64,000 nucleotides of DNA. Origin: Nitrosomonas sp. Its GTDB lineage: Bacteria; Pseudomonadota; Gammaproteobacteria; Burkholderiales; Nitrosomonadaceae. The stretch spans positions 62,001 to 126,000 of the forward strand of contig JADJES010000005.1 in the NCBI GenBank assembly GCA_016708955.1. Direction: 5' to 3'. This document shows positions 11,901 to 22,384 of the stretch, one piece after another (positions within the stretch are counted from its first letter, which is position 1; each line of letters starts with the position of its first letter). Below the pieces are notes generated by a model that ran no database searches, was not told the origin of the DNA, and saw only the letters and a program-made list of their open reading frames with translations. The position numbers and the translations under genes are program-made.

Positions 11901-12231
11901 GGTCGCAGTGCCACTGACCGCCCCGGCTACGCCGTCCTTTGACGGTTTTGGCGGGACTGCGGTGACTGGTGGGACGCAGGATCTGACGCTCGCCTTTTCG
12001 CATTCGCTGGACTTGCGGCCGACCACCTCGGGCAGTTGGCGGCGGGAAATTATGCGTGCGCCTCCCGGTGAGCCTTGGTCCTTGATGTCGGTAAACGAGA
12101 TTCGCGAAATTCCGATACTGGTGCCAGACCCTTCGCCCGATGGCTTCACCACCTTGGCGACGCGCTTCCGTGTTACAGTGTTCGACCGACGTGGTCGCAG
12201 CTCGCCGGCACTGGAGCTTATCTCTGGCTGA
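8902..12231 (+). CDS. Giant protein with Ig/Fn3-like C-terminal part
   Basis: Third gene of the operon, 1109 residues, ATG at 8902 overlapping the end of the upstream gene by 7 bases, with AAGGA about 10 bases before it. No family recognised. The N-terminus (MVTIVPPTLLNLAGLPGA) lacks a signal peptide. The last 250 residues have the proline-bounded strand pattern of immunoglobulin or fibronectin III-like modules, including a WRREIMRAP strand and a VFDRRGRSSP ending, which is common in repeat-built surface or tail-like proteins. That assignment is by pattern only. High GC and an uninterrupted frame indicate recent acquisition together with the two upstream genes. Nothing typical of a secretion system, phage tail or toxin locus is next to it. 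Confidence 0.7.
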   Translation: MVTIVPPTLLNLAGLPGATSEPHIQPGNHLRVTHHPVLGLPVAPFILQRARLTDRLPDNFGPRRDIVFRDAQNRVLSLPITVQKGDEIRATIVQGASLSCIWVGMTSRSIDLSLREPIPVPRPISIPLSLPRRPDLDKLPRIDPRVLRNLLTDRLDPQRDAVSEAGDLRMRAYGPSVGQGPALVGERRVAPYTVGAPQIVELVVTGRGIITDMAWIAAQDVAEFNWETIDILNLPSKAGARYLSVTDARERSESKLRVQAPKRRPLQETLGAIVPGTAPNFTPTEESDRVHALADPLDGDLDVLINGPDLPLQAAEIITITDAVGNLLASGPGEDSSITILHLSRVLQATLDPGVAGWLGYKVLDQQLGAIEGLSLYRVIGFFRNPLAIGAQPEQLLGLPLNAIPQGDRQMTESAVFRTVIKLASHVLEIEGRQLLGELEAASDYMMMAAVAAVDGRAIPEPPSSPQMLTPEHISWLPAVPPAALREVECPVKGVLIGATLAAERAQPTTGFASLNRKAGNGPWHIPLTLGLTTVNDGLLLIGQDGRQGFIADRSVGPDAARHHIAQQDRFGRWSGFAQRDAAPGPRPKPPRPVVQGSYRQPALADATTSGGTFLLRVLLPEVASLAPGSFPLSHVRLSFRHHNTDTPAVEAMLPNLDAGVATAIVIETPPVGEAPHRAVPVTLTGPILQPVERRRMVITTVWIDTAYQQSVVSESLRLLMTDPRPPAQIPIPDILLYSSRPDATGLAWVERYWPAPTTNPPNYAVYYTDEIRLLSWLTSEGRTTEATEIAALTNRAARAGRFRAIQSDFPDFLFERLPGAVDDSAAGSRRFRHALSGASRILNAYKIAVEAPASGARPDLSGLDMVFYGIPNSDPPPRPRISVRLVRPLAGEPELVAEVTVTQETGVTRGEMVRIYRTRGGLTDPLQAPLITTLPLPTPDEQTGRQVLIFRDVGAAQIAPSARLSAFTRYQWLAEVQGAPESGSTVPGLWSRPSDPIGLVAVPLTAPATPSFDGFGGTAVTGGTQDLTLAFSHSLDLRPTTSGSWRREIMRAPPGEPWSLMSVNEIREIPILVPDPSPDGFTTLATRFRVTVFDRRGRSSPALELISG

Positions 12232-12406
12232 GTAATCACGGCGCCGAACGGACCGCACTGGGTGAGGCCTCGGCTTCCGGTATCTCGACGGCAAGGCACC
12301 GCACGGATTCTTTTCGCAATGACCGCAGGTCATAAGGTAATCCCCCAAAAAATTAGACGAGCAAAGCAGTAGAATTTTCTATCGTAGACGAAGAGGAATT
12401 TTACTG

Positions 12407-12475
12407 ATGAAGAAGCAGCAATTTACGGAAGGCCAGATCATGCCCCCGATTTCGGCGAACAGGCAAAGACGGTAG
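12407..12475 (+). pseudogene. IS3-family orfA start, truncated
   Basis: A 22-codon frame begins MKKQQFTEGQI, the usual opening of IS3-family OrfA transposase subunits, and then loses similarity and stops. A C/A-rich stretch at about 12343-12353 may be the terminal repeat. The rest of 12232-12580 holds nothing I recognise. The scrap marks the right border of the high-GC block. Confidence 0.5.
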
Positions 12476-12581
12476 TCCGAGAGATGATGGCATAGTCTTA
12501 GCTTAGCAAAGGGGCGTCGTGGCTGATTTTGAATCCGCCGTATATAAGAAATTCATAATTTTTGGCAGCACATATTAAGAA

Positions 12582-12611
12582 TTGATGTCATTTGTTGATA
12601 TATGCTATCAT
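12582..12611 (+). promoter_or_regulatory. fitAB promoter with overlapping inverted repeat
   Basis: TTGATG (12582-12587) and TATCAT (12606-12611) with an 18-base spacer precede the antitoxin gene. A perfect inverted repeat TGATA-TATGC-TATCA (12596-12610) overlaps the -10 element, as expected of an operator for an autoregulating ribbon-helix-helix antitoxin. A ribosome site AAGGAG at 12626-12631 follows. Confidence 0.5.
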
Positions 12612-12640
12612 TGATTTCACATAATAAGGAGTGAAGTCAA

Positions 12641-12880
12641 ATGTCTGTTGTTACTGTTCGCAATTTGCCCGAAGAAACGCATCGCGCGCTTAAACTGCGT
12701 GCTGCTCAGCATGGACGTAGCACCGAAGCTGAAATCCGGGAAATTCTGGAAGAGGCAGTGCGTCCCAGGACGCGTGTCAAAATCGGATCTGAACTTGCTG
12801 CTTTTGGGCAATCCTTTGGTGGGCTTGATTTTAACGAAACTCGTGATCAGACGCCGACTAAGCCGGCTGTGCTCGAATGA
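12641..12880 (+). CDS. FitA/VapB-type antitoxin
   Basis: A 79-residue protein that starts with the ribbon-helix-helix motif VTVRNLPEETHRALK and continues RAAQHGRSTEAEIREIL, typical of FitA-like antitoxins. The N-terminal half should dimerise and bind the operator; the C-terminal half should wrap around and block the toxin. The stop overlaps the toxin start (ATGA at 12877-12880), the usual coupling in vapBC/fitAB operons. Good ribosome site AAGGAG. Length is normal for the family. Confidence 0.9.
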   Translation: MSVVTVRNLPEETHRALKLRAAQHGRSTEAEIREILEEAVRPRTRVKIGSELAAFGQSFGGLDFNETRDQTPTKPAVLE

Positions 12881-13302
12881 TCATATTGGATACGAATGTC
12901 ATATCCGAACCAATGAAACCCAACGGCAATCCCGCCGTGCAAGCTTGGCTTGATCGGCAGACGGCCGAGACACTCTATCTGACAGCAACAAGCCTTTCCG
13001 AATTGCTGGTCGGCATTGAAATCCTGCCAGATGGCAAACGTAAAGAAGGACTTGATACCGCACTGAGGAAACTGATGGAGAGGCTTTTTGGGTCGCGCAT
13101 ACTATCATTCGATCAACAGGCTGCGATAGCATATGCCTCCGTAGTCGGTCGAGCTAGGACTAACGGTCGCCTCATCTCTGTGGCAGACGGTCAGATTGCT
13201 GCAATCGCGGTCGTACATGGATTCACCATAGCGACGCGAGATATTGCGCCTTTTGTCGCTGCCGGAGTGCCCGTCATCAATCCTTGGGATGAAAAGTTTT
13301 AG
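12877..13302 (+). CDS. FitB/VapC-type PIN-domain ribonuclease toxin
   Basis: A 141-residue PIN-domain protein. The four acidic active-site residues are present: D5 in ILDTNVISE, E42 in SLSELLVGI, D104 in SVADGQIAA and D122 in ATRDIAPF. These coordinate Mg/Mn for RNA cleavage in this family. It follows its antitoxin with a 4-base overlap, is full length and ends VINPWDEKF as is common in FitB. The pair sits between an IS3 remnant and the transfer module, so it may stabilise the element. The natural RNA target cannot be told from sequence. Confidence 0.92.
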   Translation: MIILDTNVISEPMKPNGNPAVQAWLDRQTAETLYLTATSLSELLVGIEILPDGKRKEGLDTALRKLMERLFGSRILSFDQQAAIAYASVVGRARTNGRLISVADGQIAAIAVVHGFTIATRDIAPFVAAGVPVINPWDEKF

Positions 13303-13402
13303 GTATGAGGAGTATAAAAATGTGGAGTGCAATTTTCTTTAACCAATCCAATGAGACAAGCGGTCGTTGTCGGTCGTTGTCAAGCAGGTGCGTATCACTC
13401 AT
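13277..13402 (-). pseudogene. Truncated partner gene start after the HTH gene
   Basis: An ATG at 13402 overlaps the stop of the HTH gene (ATGA), and a 41-codon frame beginning MSDTHLLDND follows before running into the end of fitB. In relatives of this HTH gene the next gene is usually a HipA-like kinase. I see no HipA motif here, so only the first codons, if any, remain. Confidence 0.3.
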
Positions 13403-13701
13403 TTAGAAACCCTGACCCGTTTGGGTAGTTTCTCATCCATCAGATCAAGACCCAGGGAATCATGAGTGCGATCCATCAGTATTTCAAGTTCATCGGCTTT
13501 ACCAAGGATATATAACGCCATCGCGTAATTGCCCATGCTGGTGTTAGGCTCACCACGTTCAATTTTTGCAACCGTAACCCGTGTCACGCCCATGCGCTCA
13601 GCCATCAATTGCACAGTAATTCCCCGGCGCTTTCTTGCGTCACGAATATCACTGCCGAGTTTCTTCAGGATTTGCTCAACACGAAATGATCTGACAGCCA
13701 T
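13399..13701 (-). CDS. XRE/HipB-type helix-turn-helix regulator
   Basis: About 100 residues from the start MAVRSFRVEQ; an upstream in-frame ATG at 13722 is possible. It has an XRE helix-turn-helix: ARKRRGITVQLMAERMGV then TRVTVAKIERGEPNTSM. The C-terminal tail LDLMDEKLPKRVR resembles the antitoxin side of hipBA-type pairs. A perfect palindrome at 13744-13755 lies just upstream and is the likely operator. The expected toxin gene downstream is absent or truncated, so this is probably an orphan antitoxin or repressor. Confidence 0.75.
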   Translation of the reverse strand: MAVRSFRVEQILKKLGSDIRDARKRRGITVQLMAERMGVTRVTVAKIERGEPNTSMGNYAMALYILGKADELEILMDRTHDSLGLDLMDEKLPKRVRVSK

Positions 13702-13743
13702 AATGAATACTATAGAATGCATGCAATAATATAAAGATCATCA

Positions 13744-13755
13744 TAGTATACTATA
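13744..13755. promoter_or_regulatory. Palindrome ATAGTATACTAT, likely operator of the HTH gene
   Basis: A perfect 12-bp palindrome about 45 bases upstream of the HTH start, with a related ATACTATAG half-site at about 13708-13716. Paired A/T-rich palindromes are usual autoregulatory sites for HipB/XRE antitoxins. Confidence 0.45.
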
Positions 13756-13779
13756 TGTAGATTAAATACCGAATAACTG

Positions 13780-14287
13780 TCAGCGGGTACGACTTTTGCG
13801 TTTGCCCAATCCGCCATCTTCCTTCACAAAGGTTCTGGGCTTCCTAAAAATGGCGCTTATTTCACCAGATATCGATGCAAATAACCCTTCTTCTCGCAAT
13901 GAACGATAATCAGAGCCCTCTACGGTTAGCACATCTTTTAGTATGCCAGCTTCACAGGCTTTGGATAATACTGGGTGTCTGTAATCATTAGCATTCGTGA
14001 TGGCAAATACCGTATTGACGCCAGAATTGCGTGCAAAATTTTGTAGTCGTGCCAGTAGCAGATTTTTAGGACGAGTAAGTGCCGATAAGGGTAACTCACT
14101 TAACGACAATACAAAACCTGATGCACTGATGCCTATCAAGTTAAAAAACTGATCCCGCTTTTTTAAGGCATGGCCTATCTTTGCCAGATCCTCCGGTGAG
14201 GCTATTTTCTCCAGGAGCAGTTCATGACTTTTATAATGATTATTCTGATAACCTCCTGCCTGATTGTCACCAACAATGTAAAACTGA
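13780..14287 (-). pseudogene. radC-like gene, 3' part (split by IS21 element)
   Basis: This is the C-terminal part of the gene whose 5' part lies at 16254-16889. Removing the insertion and one copy of the 4-bp duplication joins the frames as NWMGDQ-FYIVGDNQAGGY. The roughly 165 residues have no domain I recognise beyond a basic tail (GKRKSRTR). They may bind DNA or a partner. As the frame stands, a new N-terminus from IS DNA (MSLVGQ) could be translated, but without the JAB domain. Confidence 0.75.
14284..14287 (+). repeat. Target-site duplication CTGA, left copy
   Basis: The left copy of CTGA abuts the IS end; the right copy is at 16254-16257. Collapsing the two restores a continuous reading frame across the interrupted radC-like gene, which is strong support for the exact insertion point. 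Confidence 0.7.
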
Positions 14288-14368
14288 CCCACTAACGACA
14301 ATTTAAAATTGACCCACCTGAGGCAAAATTGCCGCTGATGTTTTTATGGACAAGGCGGTGTAATTTAA

Positions 14369-16177
<1,809 letters not shown>

Positions 16178-16253
16178 TAAGCATCAGGATGGGTCAAATT
16201 TAGATTGACGTTTTTACTTGATAAGTGGGTCAGATTTCAATTGCTGTTGACAC

Positions 16254-16889
16254 CTGATCACCCATCCAATTCACAAAATCGACATGACCGTCTTTATCAA
16301 TGACACTGTATTGACTGGTATTGATAACTACATGGCCTTTGAAACTCGGAACAGTTGATGCAAGTATTTCTGTGAGCCTGACATCCTGACTCGATGGCGT
16401 AGCATTACCCGATGGATGATTATGCAATAACCAGTAACCATCTGCTTTAACATGTCGCCTAGTCTTTTCTACCAAAACACCCAGATCATGTTTGGCATGT
16501 CCAATCTTTTCCAGATAGACTGCGCCCGGTAATCTGGAACTCACAGCAGTATGATGAACGATGCGATTCATACGGGTATAGAAGATTCTCAGCGTCTCAT
16601 AACGCGGATCACGCAGTATTTGCGCCATTATTGCCAGATCATGGCCTGACTTGATGGGCTGATTCAGGAAGGTGGTTCCTCCTTTTTCTCGGAAGTCTTT
16701 TGGGAAATCACAACCCAGTAAGGTGCCACCTGCCCATCGAGCATGAGATTCGAGCAGTTCTGTATAGGCGCATCGACCTGCTTCCTTTTGCTTTTCGGTA
16801 GTACCGGGACGAGTCTCAATTTTTTCATAAAGATCACCTTCATCAGGATTGGATGGGGTTCCTGGAATCTTCAGCCTATTATCGCGCAT
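16254..16889 (-). pseudogene. radC-like JAB-domain gene, 5' part
   Basis: The 5' part of a RadC-type gene (COG2003) carried by many conjugative elements. It has the JAB/MPN metal-binding motif WLLHNHPSGNATPSSQD and an upstream segment with the family's RIVHHTAVSS strand. A good ribosome site (AAGGAGG) precedes ATG at 16889. The IS21 insertion cuts it after the codons for NWMGDQ; the remainder is at 13780-14287. A product ending in a few IS-encoded residues (VSTAIEI) would keep the whole JAB domain, so partial activity is possible. Its role on such elements is not established. Confidence 0.82.
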
Positions 16890-16909
16890 CTTGCGGCCTC
16901 CTTATAAAA

Positions 16910-19748
16910 TTACCTGACCAATGCGCGTTTTTGCTTTATTTCCTGCCGCTTGGGCTCAAAACAGGTTTGTAACTTCATTAAGCTGTCCTGTTTAGCCTGC
17001 TGAGATATTTTTTCAACAACCGATCCAACTTGTCGTTTGACGGCCTCTATACCCAGCATGCTTTTATTGGCGAGATCATTAAAATCATTTAATTTCTTTG
17101 AGTCCCGCTCACTCGGCGCAAAAACCGGAAATACTGCAGACCCATTTACCAATGCCGCTGCTTCCAGCGCTTTTTCCTTGCCGGGGTTTTTGCTAAGGGT
17201 GGATTCTAGATGATGATCATCGTCGCCTGCGATAACGATTGGCTTGTGCGGGTATTTATGATGTAAATCCTGCGCAACTTTGGGTAAGTTACCTGAATCA
17301 AATGCGGCGATGACGGGATAATCCAGCGCCTGAGATAATGTATCTGCGGTGGCATAGCCTTCAGCAATCACAATGGCAGGTGCAGCATCCAGTGCTGTAA
17401 GTCCCTGACTCTCGCCACCAACGATATGAAAGTTATTCTCTTTCTTGCTACCCGCTGCAAAAAGCTTTGCGCCACTCGGCTGTATCGTTTGCACACTCCA
17501 GATTTGTCCATGAATATCTTGTGCGGCCAGCAATAAATCACCGGCAGTCAGTACAATACAGTCTGGATTTTCCTCTCGTAGTACTTTGACTTCCTGCCAG
17601 TTTTGGCCAATTTTGATGATTGAATCATTGGGTAAATCATCAGCATTCTGCGGCACAATTCTCAGATCGCCTGGCCGGGCATGCTTCTCTTTCAGATAAG
17701 GATGCTCGGAATCGGCAGCAGGTGCGACAGCCAGCAAGGCTTGAATTGCATCAGCAACCTTAATTTGCTGCGCCTGTTGCTCGGCCTTTCTGCTTTTCTG
17801 CTTGATAGCAGCCTGGACGATCAATTCCGCTTTTTTGCTCAGCCGTGAGCGAATACCCCTTGGCCTTCCAGCGTGTCTCTATACCGGTTCGATTATTCTT
17901 GAAATATCCGGCAGGATGCCCATCCAGATGTGCCACATAAAAACCTGATTTCTCACCGGACTTATCACCCTCCACTTTAATTCTGTGTGTGCCGCCATCC
18001 ATCACCGGATGATTACCATCAACCCGGCAACCTTGAGCGCGAAGCAAGTCAGCAAATTCACTCACAGGATCGATAGCCGGTTCCTGCTGATTGGCAACAT
18101 TCTTCGGCAGCCAACGCTGTAATGTTTGAATATCTGCTTCTGACGCTACATACCAAGCCTTGGCAGTTTTGTCCCAACGAGCACCAGCAGCTTTTGCCAA
18201 ATCCTTCTCTATATACGGAACAATCAAATATTGACGAGCATTGCCATCGTTTTGTTCGGTCTTGGCTCCTGATATCGATACTTCAGTGCTAAGTGGATCA
18301 TTTCGAATGCGGTTTTCATGGATGTTGGCAAGCTTGACGGCCTTTTCATGTTCATTTTGTTCTGCGGCGACATCGATGAGTGTAAGCAGATCCGTTAAAT
18401 CTTGCGCCTCCTGTTTGGACTCACAGTCTTTCACCCATTGGAAAGTCTGATCATCACGCTGCATAGTCACGCCCCAAAATTGTGGCTCCGTGTTTATTGA
18501 ATCAGCGGATACTATAGACTCAATGCCATTTTCATCGATTCGAATCGCATTATCCTGAATCTGCATCTGTCCATTCCAGTCAGCCGGGATTCTAAAACCC
18601 AATTTGTCTTCTGCAACTTCTTCAAATTCCAGATTATCAATACCGCCGCCTCTCAAAAACTTGAGTGCATCAGCAACCAGAATGATGGCATCCTGATCCT
18701 TTTTTGGCATAGCTTGTGTCAGATCATGAAACCGTTTGATATTGCGAGATGCGATGGTGGCCAGATCAGGTGAGAGATTGTGTAAATAGCTGGCGGTGTT
18801 TTGCTTGATTTGATCCATCTTGATTGCCTCCTGTGTATCAACTTTCTGTGCAATTTCCTGTTGTTGTGACAATGCCAGCACATAATCCTGGATTTTTTCC
18901 GCATCAGCAGCAGCACGAAATATTTCTGTTGGGTCTTCCTGCAGCGCTTTGATCCATGAACTCACATAAGCCACATGTTGTCCTGGATCATGACCGATTC
19001 CCAGCTCACCGCTGAGTAGCATGCTGGCAATTTCAGCGCGCAGTTCTTCGCGGCCGTAACCCTCGCTACCGAATGGATGCGCGAGATCGCGACTTAAGCG
19101 CGACTCATGACCTGTCCAGTGACTCAGTTCATGCAGTGCGGTTGCGTAGTAGCGATCGGGGGTCGGAAACTGGTGCTTATGGGGTAAGTGGATACTGTCA
19201 GTTGATGGACGGTAAAATGCGCGATCTGCCTCACCATGACGAATCACGGCATTGGATGCTTGTAATATGTGCTCAGCACGCTCCAGCGGATCCCAGTCAG
19301 GGGCTTTAATGTCAAGTTCCGGCAGATTATCCATCTGCTGCGCATTAAATACGGAGGCATAAAACACTCTGGGGCGCTCAAGCCTGACCTGTTCTTTAAT
19401 GGACTGGCCCTCAGTATTGAGTACAGGATTATTGTTGTCATCGGTTTTGATGCGTTCATCGGTGAATTTCCAGTATTGCACGAGCGTGCTTTTTTCACCT
19501 TTACGCACCTGTGCGCCCAGGCTTATCGCTTGCTTGTATGTTAGCCAACGTGGATCCGTATACGCACGGCTCATCAGGTTCAGGCTGTTAATTCCCCGGT
19601 AGCGCTTACCGGTTGTGGGATTGACCGGTAATACGGCCAGCAGATCACCAGGTTCCCAGGGCTTTTGCCAAGGTGCAGCGCCTTTTTTGAGTTGCTCAAT
19701 CAGATTCTCGGCGACTTGTTCATGAAAAGCCTTCTTAGCTTCTTTCAT
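16910..19748 (-). CDS. ArdC-like antirestriction protein fused to Toprim primase (frameshifted)
   Basis: One large gene currently read in two frames: 19748-17760 and, after the shift, about 17830-16910. The N-terminal part is ArdC-like: a ssDNA-binding domain ([20 protein letters not shown]) and a metalloprotease-like [13 protein letters not shown] motif. A DUF5710-type module ([15 protein letters not shown]) follows. The second part is a TraC-type Toprim domain ([27 protein letters not shown]). The break is at T6 on the + strand (17831-17836; A6 in the gene); deleting one A restores [18 protein letters not shown] chose the start MKEAKKAF at 19748, overlapping the end of the upstream small gene, over the ATG at 19799. 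The product would protect and prime incoming single-stranded DNA during transfer. Confidence 0.82.
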
Positions 19749-19953
19749 CGTCAACCTCCGCTGTATGATCGATACTGCTGTCCAGCGCATCTTCCTCACT
19801 CAAAGCGACTTCTTTGAATGCACCCAGTCTTTCAGCCTCTAAGGGATCAAATTCAGCCTGGAAGCCCGGTATTTCTGCATCGAGCAGCTGTTCCTGAATG
19901 ATTTCTGTTATGTCAGGATTATCGGTTTCAACATCAATCGGCGGTCTATTCAT
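19735..19953 (-). CDS. Small acidic transfer-module protein
   Basis: A 72-residue, very acidic protein ([18 protein letters not shown]) with a strong ribosome site (AAAAGGAG). It overlaps the start of the ardC/primase gene and is therefore in its operon. No domain recognised. Small acidic proteins beside antirestriction genes can act as DNA mimics, but nothing here proves that. Confidence 0.6.
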   Translation of the reverse strand: MNRPPIDVETDNPDITEIIQEQLLDAEIPGFQAEFDPLEAERLGAFKEVALSEEDALDSSIDHTAEVDDERS

Positions 19954-19971
19954 GACTTTGACTCCTTTTAA

Positions 19972-20514
19972 TTAATGACTCCAGGTAAAAATCGGACGTA
20001 CAACTTGCTTAATCTGATCACGCGCAATCAGTCCGAAATAGCGCGCATCAAAGGATCGTGGGTTCACATCGGATAGCAGTAGGTATTCAGAATCATCTAA
20101 CACCCTTTGATCCAGGTGGTATTGCGGCAATGCATGCCCTTCAGCATCAATTTTCAATTGGGCACTGTTGGGTAAATGCTGACCATTGACCACAATGCCT
20201 GACTTATCGATGGAGACGTGATCTCCGGATTGTGCAAAGACACGTTTCAGCAGCAAGCCATAACCTCCCGGACAATCTCCTCGGTTGATGTAGGATCTAT
20301 TCATAGCCATATCAAAAACCGCATTCTGTGGTGGGCAGAAAGCGACATAAGCACCGTTTGCAATCGGTTCATCAACCGCTTTGTAAAAACCCACTGGCAA
20401 GCTGGGTGTGGTATTGATATAAATCCCGCTGATTCGTGCACCAATACTCAGCACAAATAGGCTAACGCTTAGGGTCAGAATCAAAACAATCAGGATTTTT
20501 ATGTTTTTTTTCAT
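19972..20514 (-). CDS. traF: TraF-like conjugation peptidase (S26 family)
   Basis: A 180-residue inner-membrane serine peptidase. It has one N-terminal membrane span (ILIVLILTLSVSLFVL), the catalytic serine S38 in NTTPSLPVGFY and the lysine K90 in LLLKRVFAQSGD, followed by a family D-x-N-x-x-S-x-D element (SDVNPRSFDARYFG). In IncP plasmids TraF processes and cyclises the pilin TrbC. No pilin or other trb gene is in this window, so its substrate must be elsewhere or lost. It lies downstream of traG as in IncP Tra1. Confidence 0.88.
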   Translation of the reverse strand: MKKNIKILIVLILTLSVSLFVLSIGARISGIYINTTPSLPVGFYKAVDEPIANGAYVAFCPPQNAVFDMAMNRSYINRGDCPGGYGLLLKRVFAQSGDHVSIDKSGIVVNGQHLPNSAQLKIDAEGHALPQYHLDQRVLDDSEYLLLSDVNPRSFDARYFGLIARDQIKQVVRPIFTWSH

Positions 20515-20579
20515 GAAATTAACTCATAGAGTTCAAAGTAGCTCACAGTCCGGTTAATTTGTCGCTGAAACTCGGGGAT

Positions 20580-22384
20580 TTACTTGCGCTCGTGCGCTAA
20601 AGGTTTCATCCTGGAAATACAAAGGTTGCGTGCCATAAATGGCCAGGAAACCGCCACATAAATGATCATGTCGCCTGGTTTTGTGATTTTGCCTTCAGCA
20701 TCTTTCATGGGGCCGGGAAGTCGCATACATTCATCCGGCGTTAATAACGCGCGTTGCGTCTCCTGGAGGGTACGGGTGACATGGCCATGCATCATCGATG
20801 ACCGGCGGCCACTGGTGGTAATCTGTTCTTTGATGACCGTGGTTTGCCCGGTCAGTTTGGATAAGTGCTCCGCTGTTTCAATCCGATTGGGTGCAAAAGC
20901 GGTCTGGATATGGCAGTTGGAAGTGATCGCTTCATCATGCCCGTAGCCGGTCTCGCGACTTTTGAGTTGATTCAAATCCTGGCAAATCAGATAGGCTTTC
21001 ATGCCATAGCCTGCGATAAACGCGAGGGATTCCTGGAAGATCTCAAGCTTGCCTAAACTTGGGAATTCATCCAGCATTAATAGCAACTTGTGTTTGTAAT
21101 GCGCGCTGGGTTGACCGTCTTTAAACGTAATTCTATCGGCCAGCTTTCTGATGATCATATTGATCAGAATGCGGATTAAAGGACGCAATCGCGATTTGTC
21201 ATTGGGATGCGAAACAATGTATAAACTGACAGGATGCTCGTGGTGCATGAGGTCGCGGATTCTAAAATCGGAATCACAGATATTGTTGGCGACGATCGGA
21301 TCGCGATACAGGGACAAATATGATTTGGCGGTTGATAGCACGGAACCTGCTTCTTCTTCAGGGCGATCCAGCATGTCGCGCGCACTGGCTGCAATCACTG
21401 GATGACTCTTGCCATCCAGATAATCCTGCATGGCCATTTCCATCCACAATTCCCTGATATCGCGATCAGGATCAGAGAGCATTGAATCGACAGTCGATAA
21501 TGTGGCGGGGGTTCCTTCTCGCTCAGACTTGTACAAAACATGCAAAATGACACCTACCAGCAATGCCTGGCTGGTTTTCTGCCAGTGGGTTTGTAATCCC
21601 TTACCATCCGGATCAACGATTAAGGTGGTCAGGTTTTGAACATCGGCGACTTCGGTGCCGCTGCCAATCTGGATTTCATCCAGCGGATTCCAATGCGCAC
21701 TGCTTGTTGATGCCGGATCAAAGCGCAGCACCTTGTTTTTGGCATACTGCTTTCTCCAACCGGAGGTCAATGCCCATAACTCGCCTTTGAGATCGGTAAT
21801 GACTGCGCTCTGAGTCCAAGAAAGCAAAGTGGGTATCACTAGACTCACCCCTTGCCAGAGCGGGTCCGGGGCATAACACAGCACATGTTCCGGGCCGCTG
21901 TGTTTTCAGATAATGGGTTTTGCCGGAATTATCCCGCCAGCCGCCGACATAAACGGCGTCGCTCTGGTTACTTTTGCTATTCTTGCTGGTTGCCAGTAGT
22001 CCTGCGGCTACAATGACCTGCTTATCTGCCCATCTGGCTGAACCATGCAATCCCTGATTGGTCCGGGATGAATTGGCTAGTACCATTTTAATGACCAGCA
22101 CCAGTATCAAGCCGATGCTGGAAAATAAAATGCCAAAACCTGCCGCCAGATCGAAGATGCCCGAATACTCGCCATACCATTTATTTGCCCATAGCAGAAT
22201 TGCCCAGGGTTCATAGATGTTAAAGAAGTGTGCCTAATTGCGGCTGATAATTGAATTGGTGGGCAAAATACTGGGTGGCGACTTGAAATCCGCCAACAAG
22301 ACAAACAATGGATAAAGATCGAACGATAATCTTGTCTTTTTTGATATTTCTGCTGTCTTTAGAACTCAGATTGATGTTATTCAT
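20580..22384 (-). pseudogene. traG: traG/virD4-type coupling protein (two frameshifts)
   Basis: Encodes the type IV coupling protein that links the relaxosome to the mating channel. The start is ATG at 22384, overlapping the relaxase stop. The N-terminal membrane region runs to about 22225, where an extra base in CTTCTTTAAC shifts the frame. The middle (HGSARWADKQ) runs to 21903-21906, where an extra base in A4 (T4 on the + strand) shifts it again. From there the frame is intact to 20580, with LLMLDEFPSLGKLE (Walker B) and ICQDLNQLK. Walker A lies in the middle part, where a slightly unusual GPALARGES-type reading crosses the frames; after correction it reads VLCYAPDPLWQGVSLVIP, not a clear GKT motif. 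As sequenced it is broken. Confidence 0.82.

Noticed and set aside
17831..17836. Programmed frameshift in ardC/primase
   Set aside because: The shift needed is +1 at A6 with no stop-codon or structure signal beside it; similar one-base events elsewhere in the window make an indel more likely.
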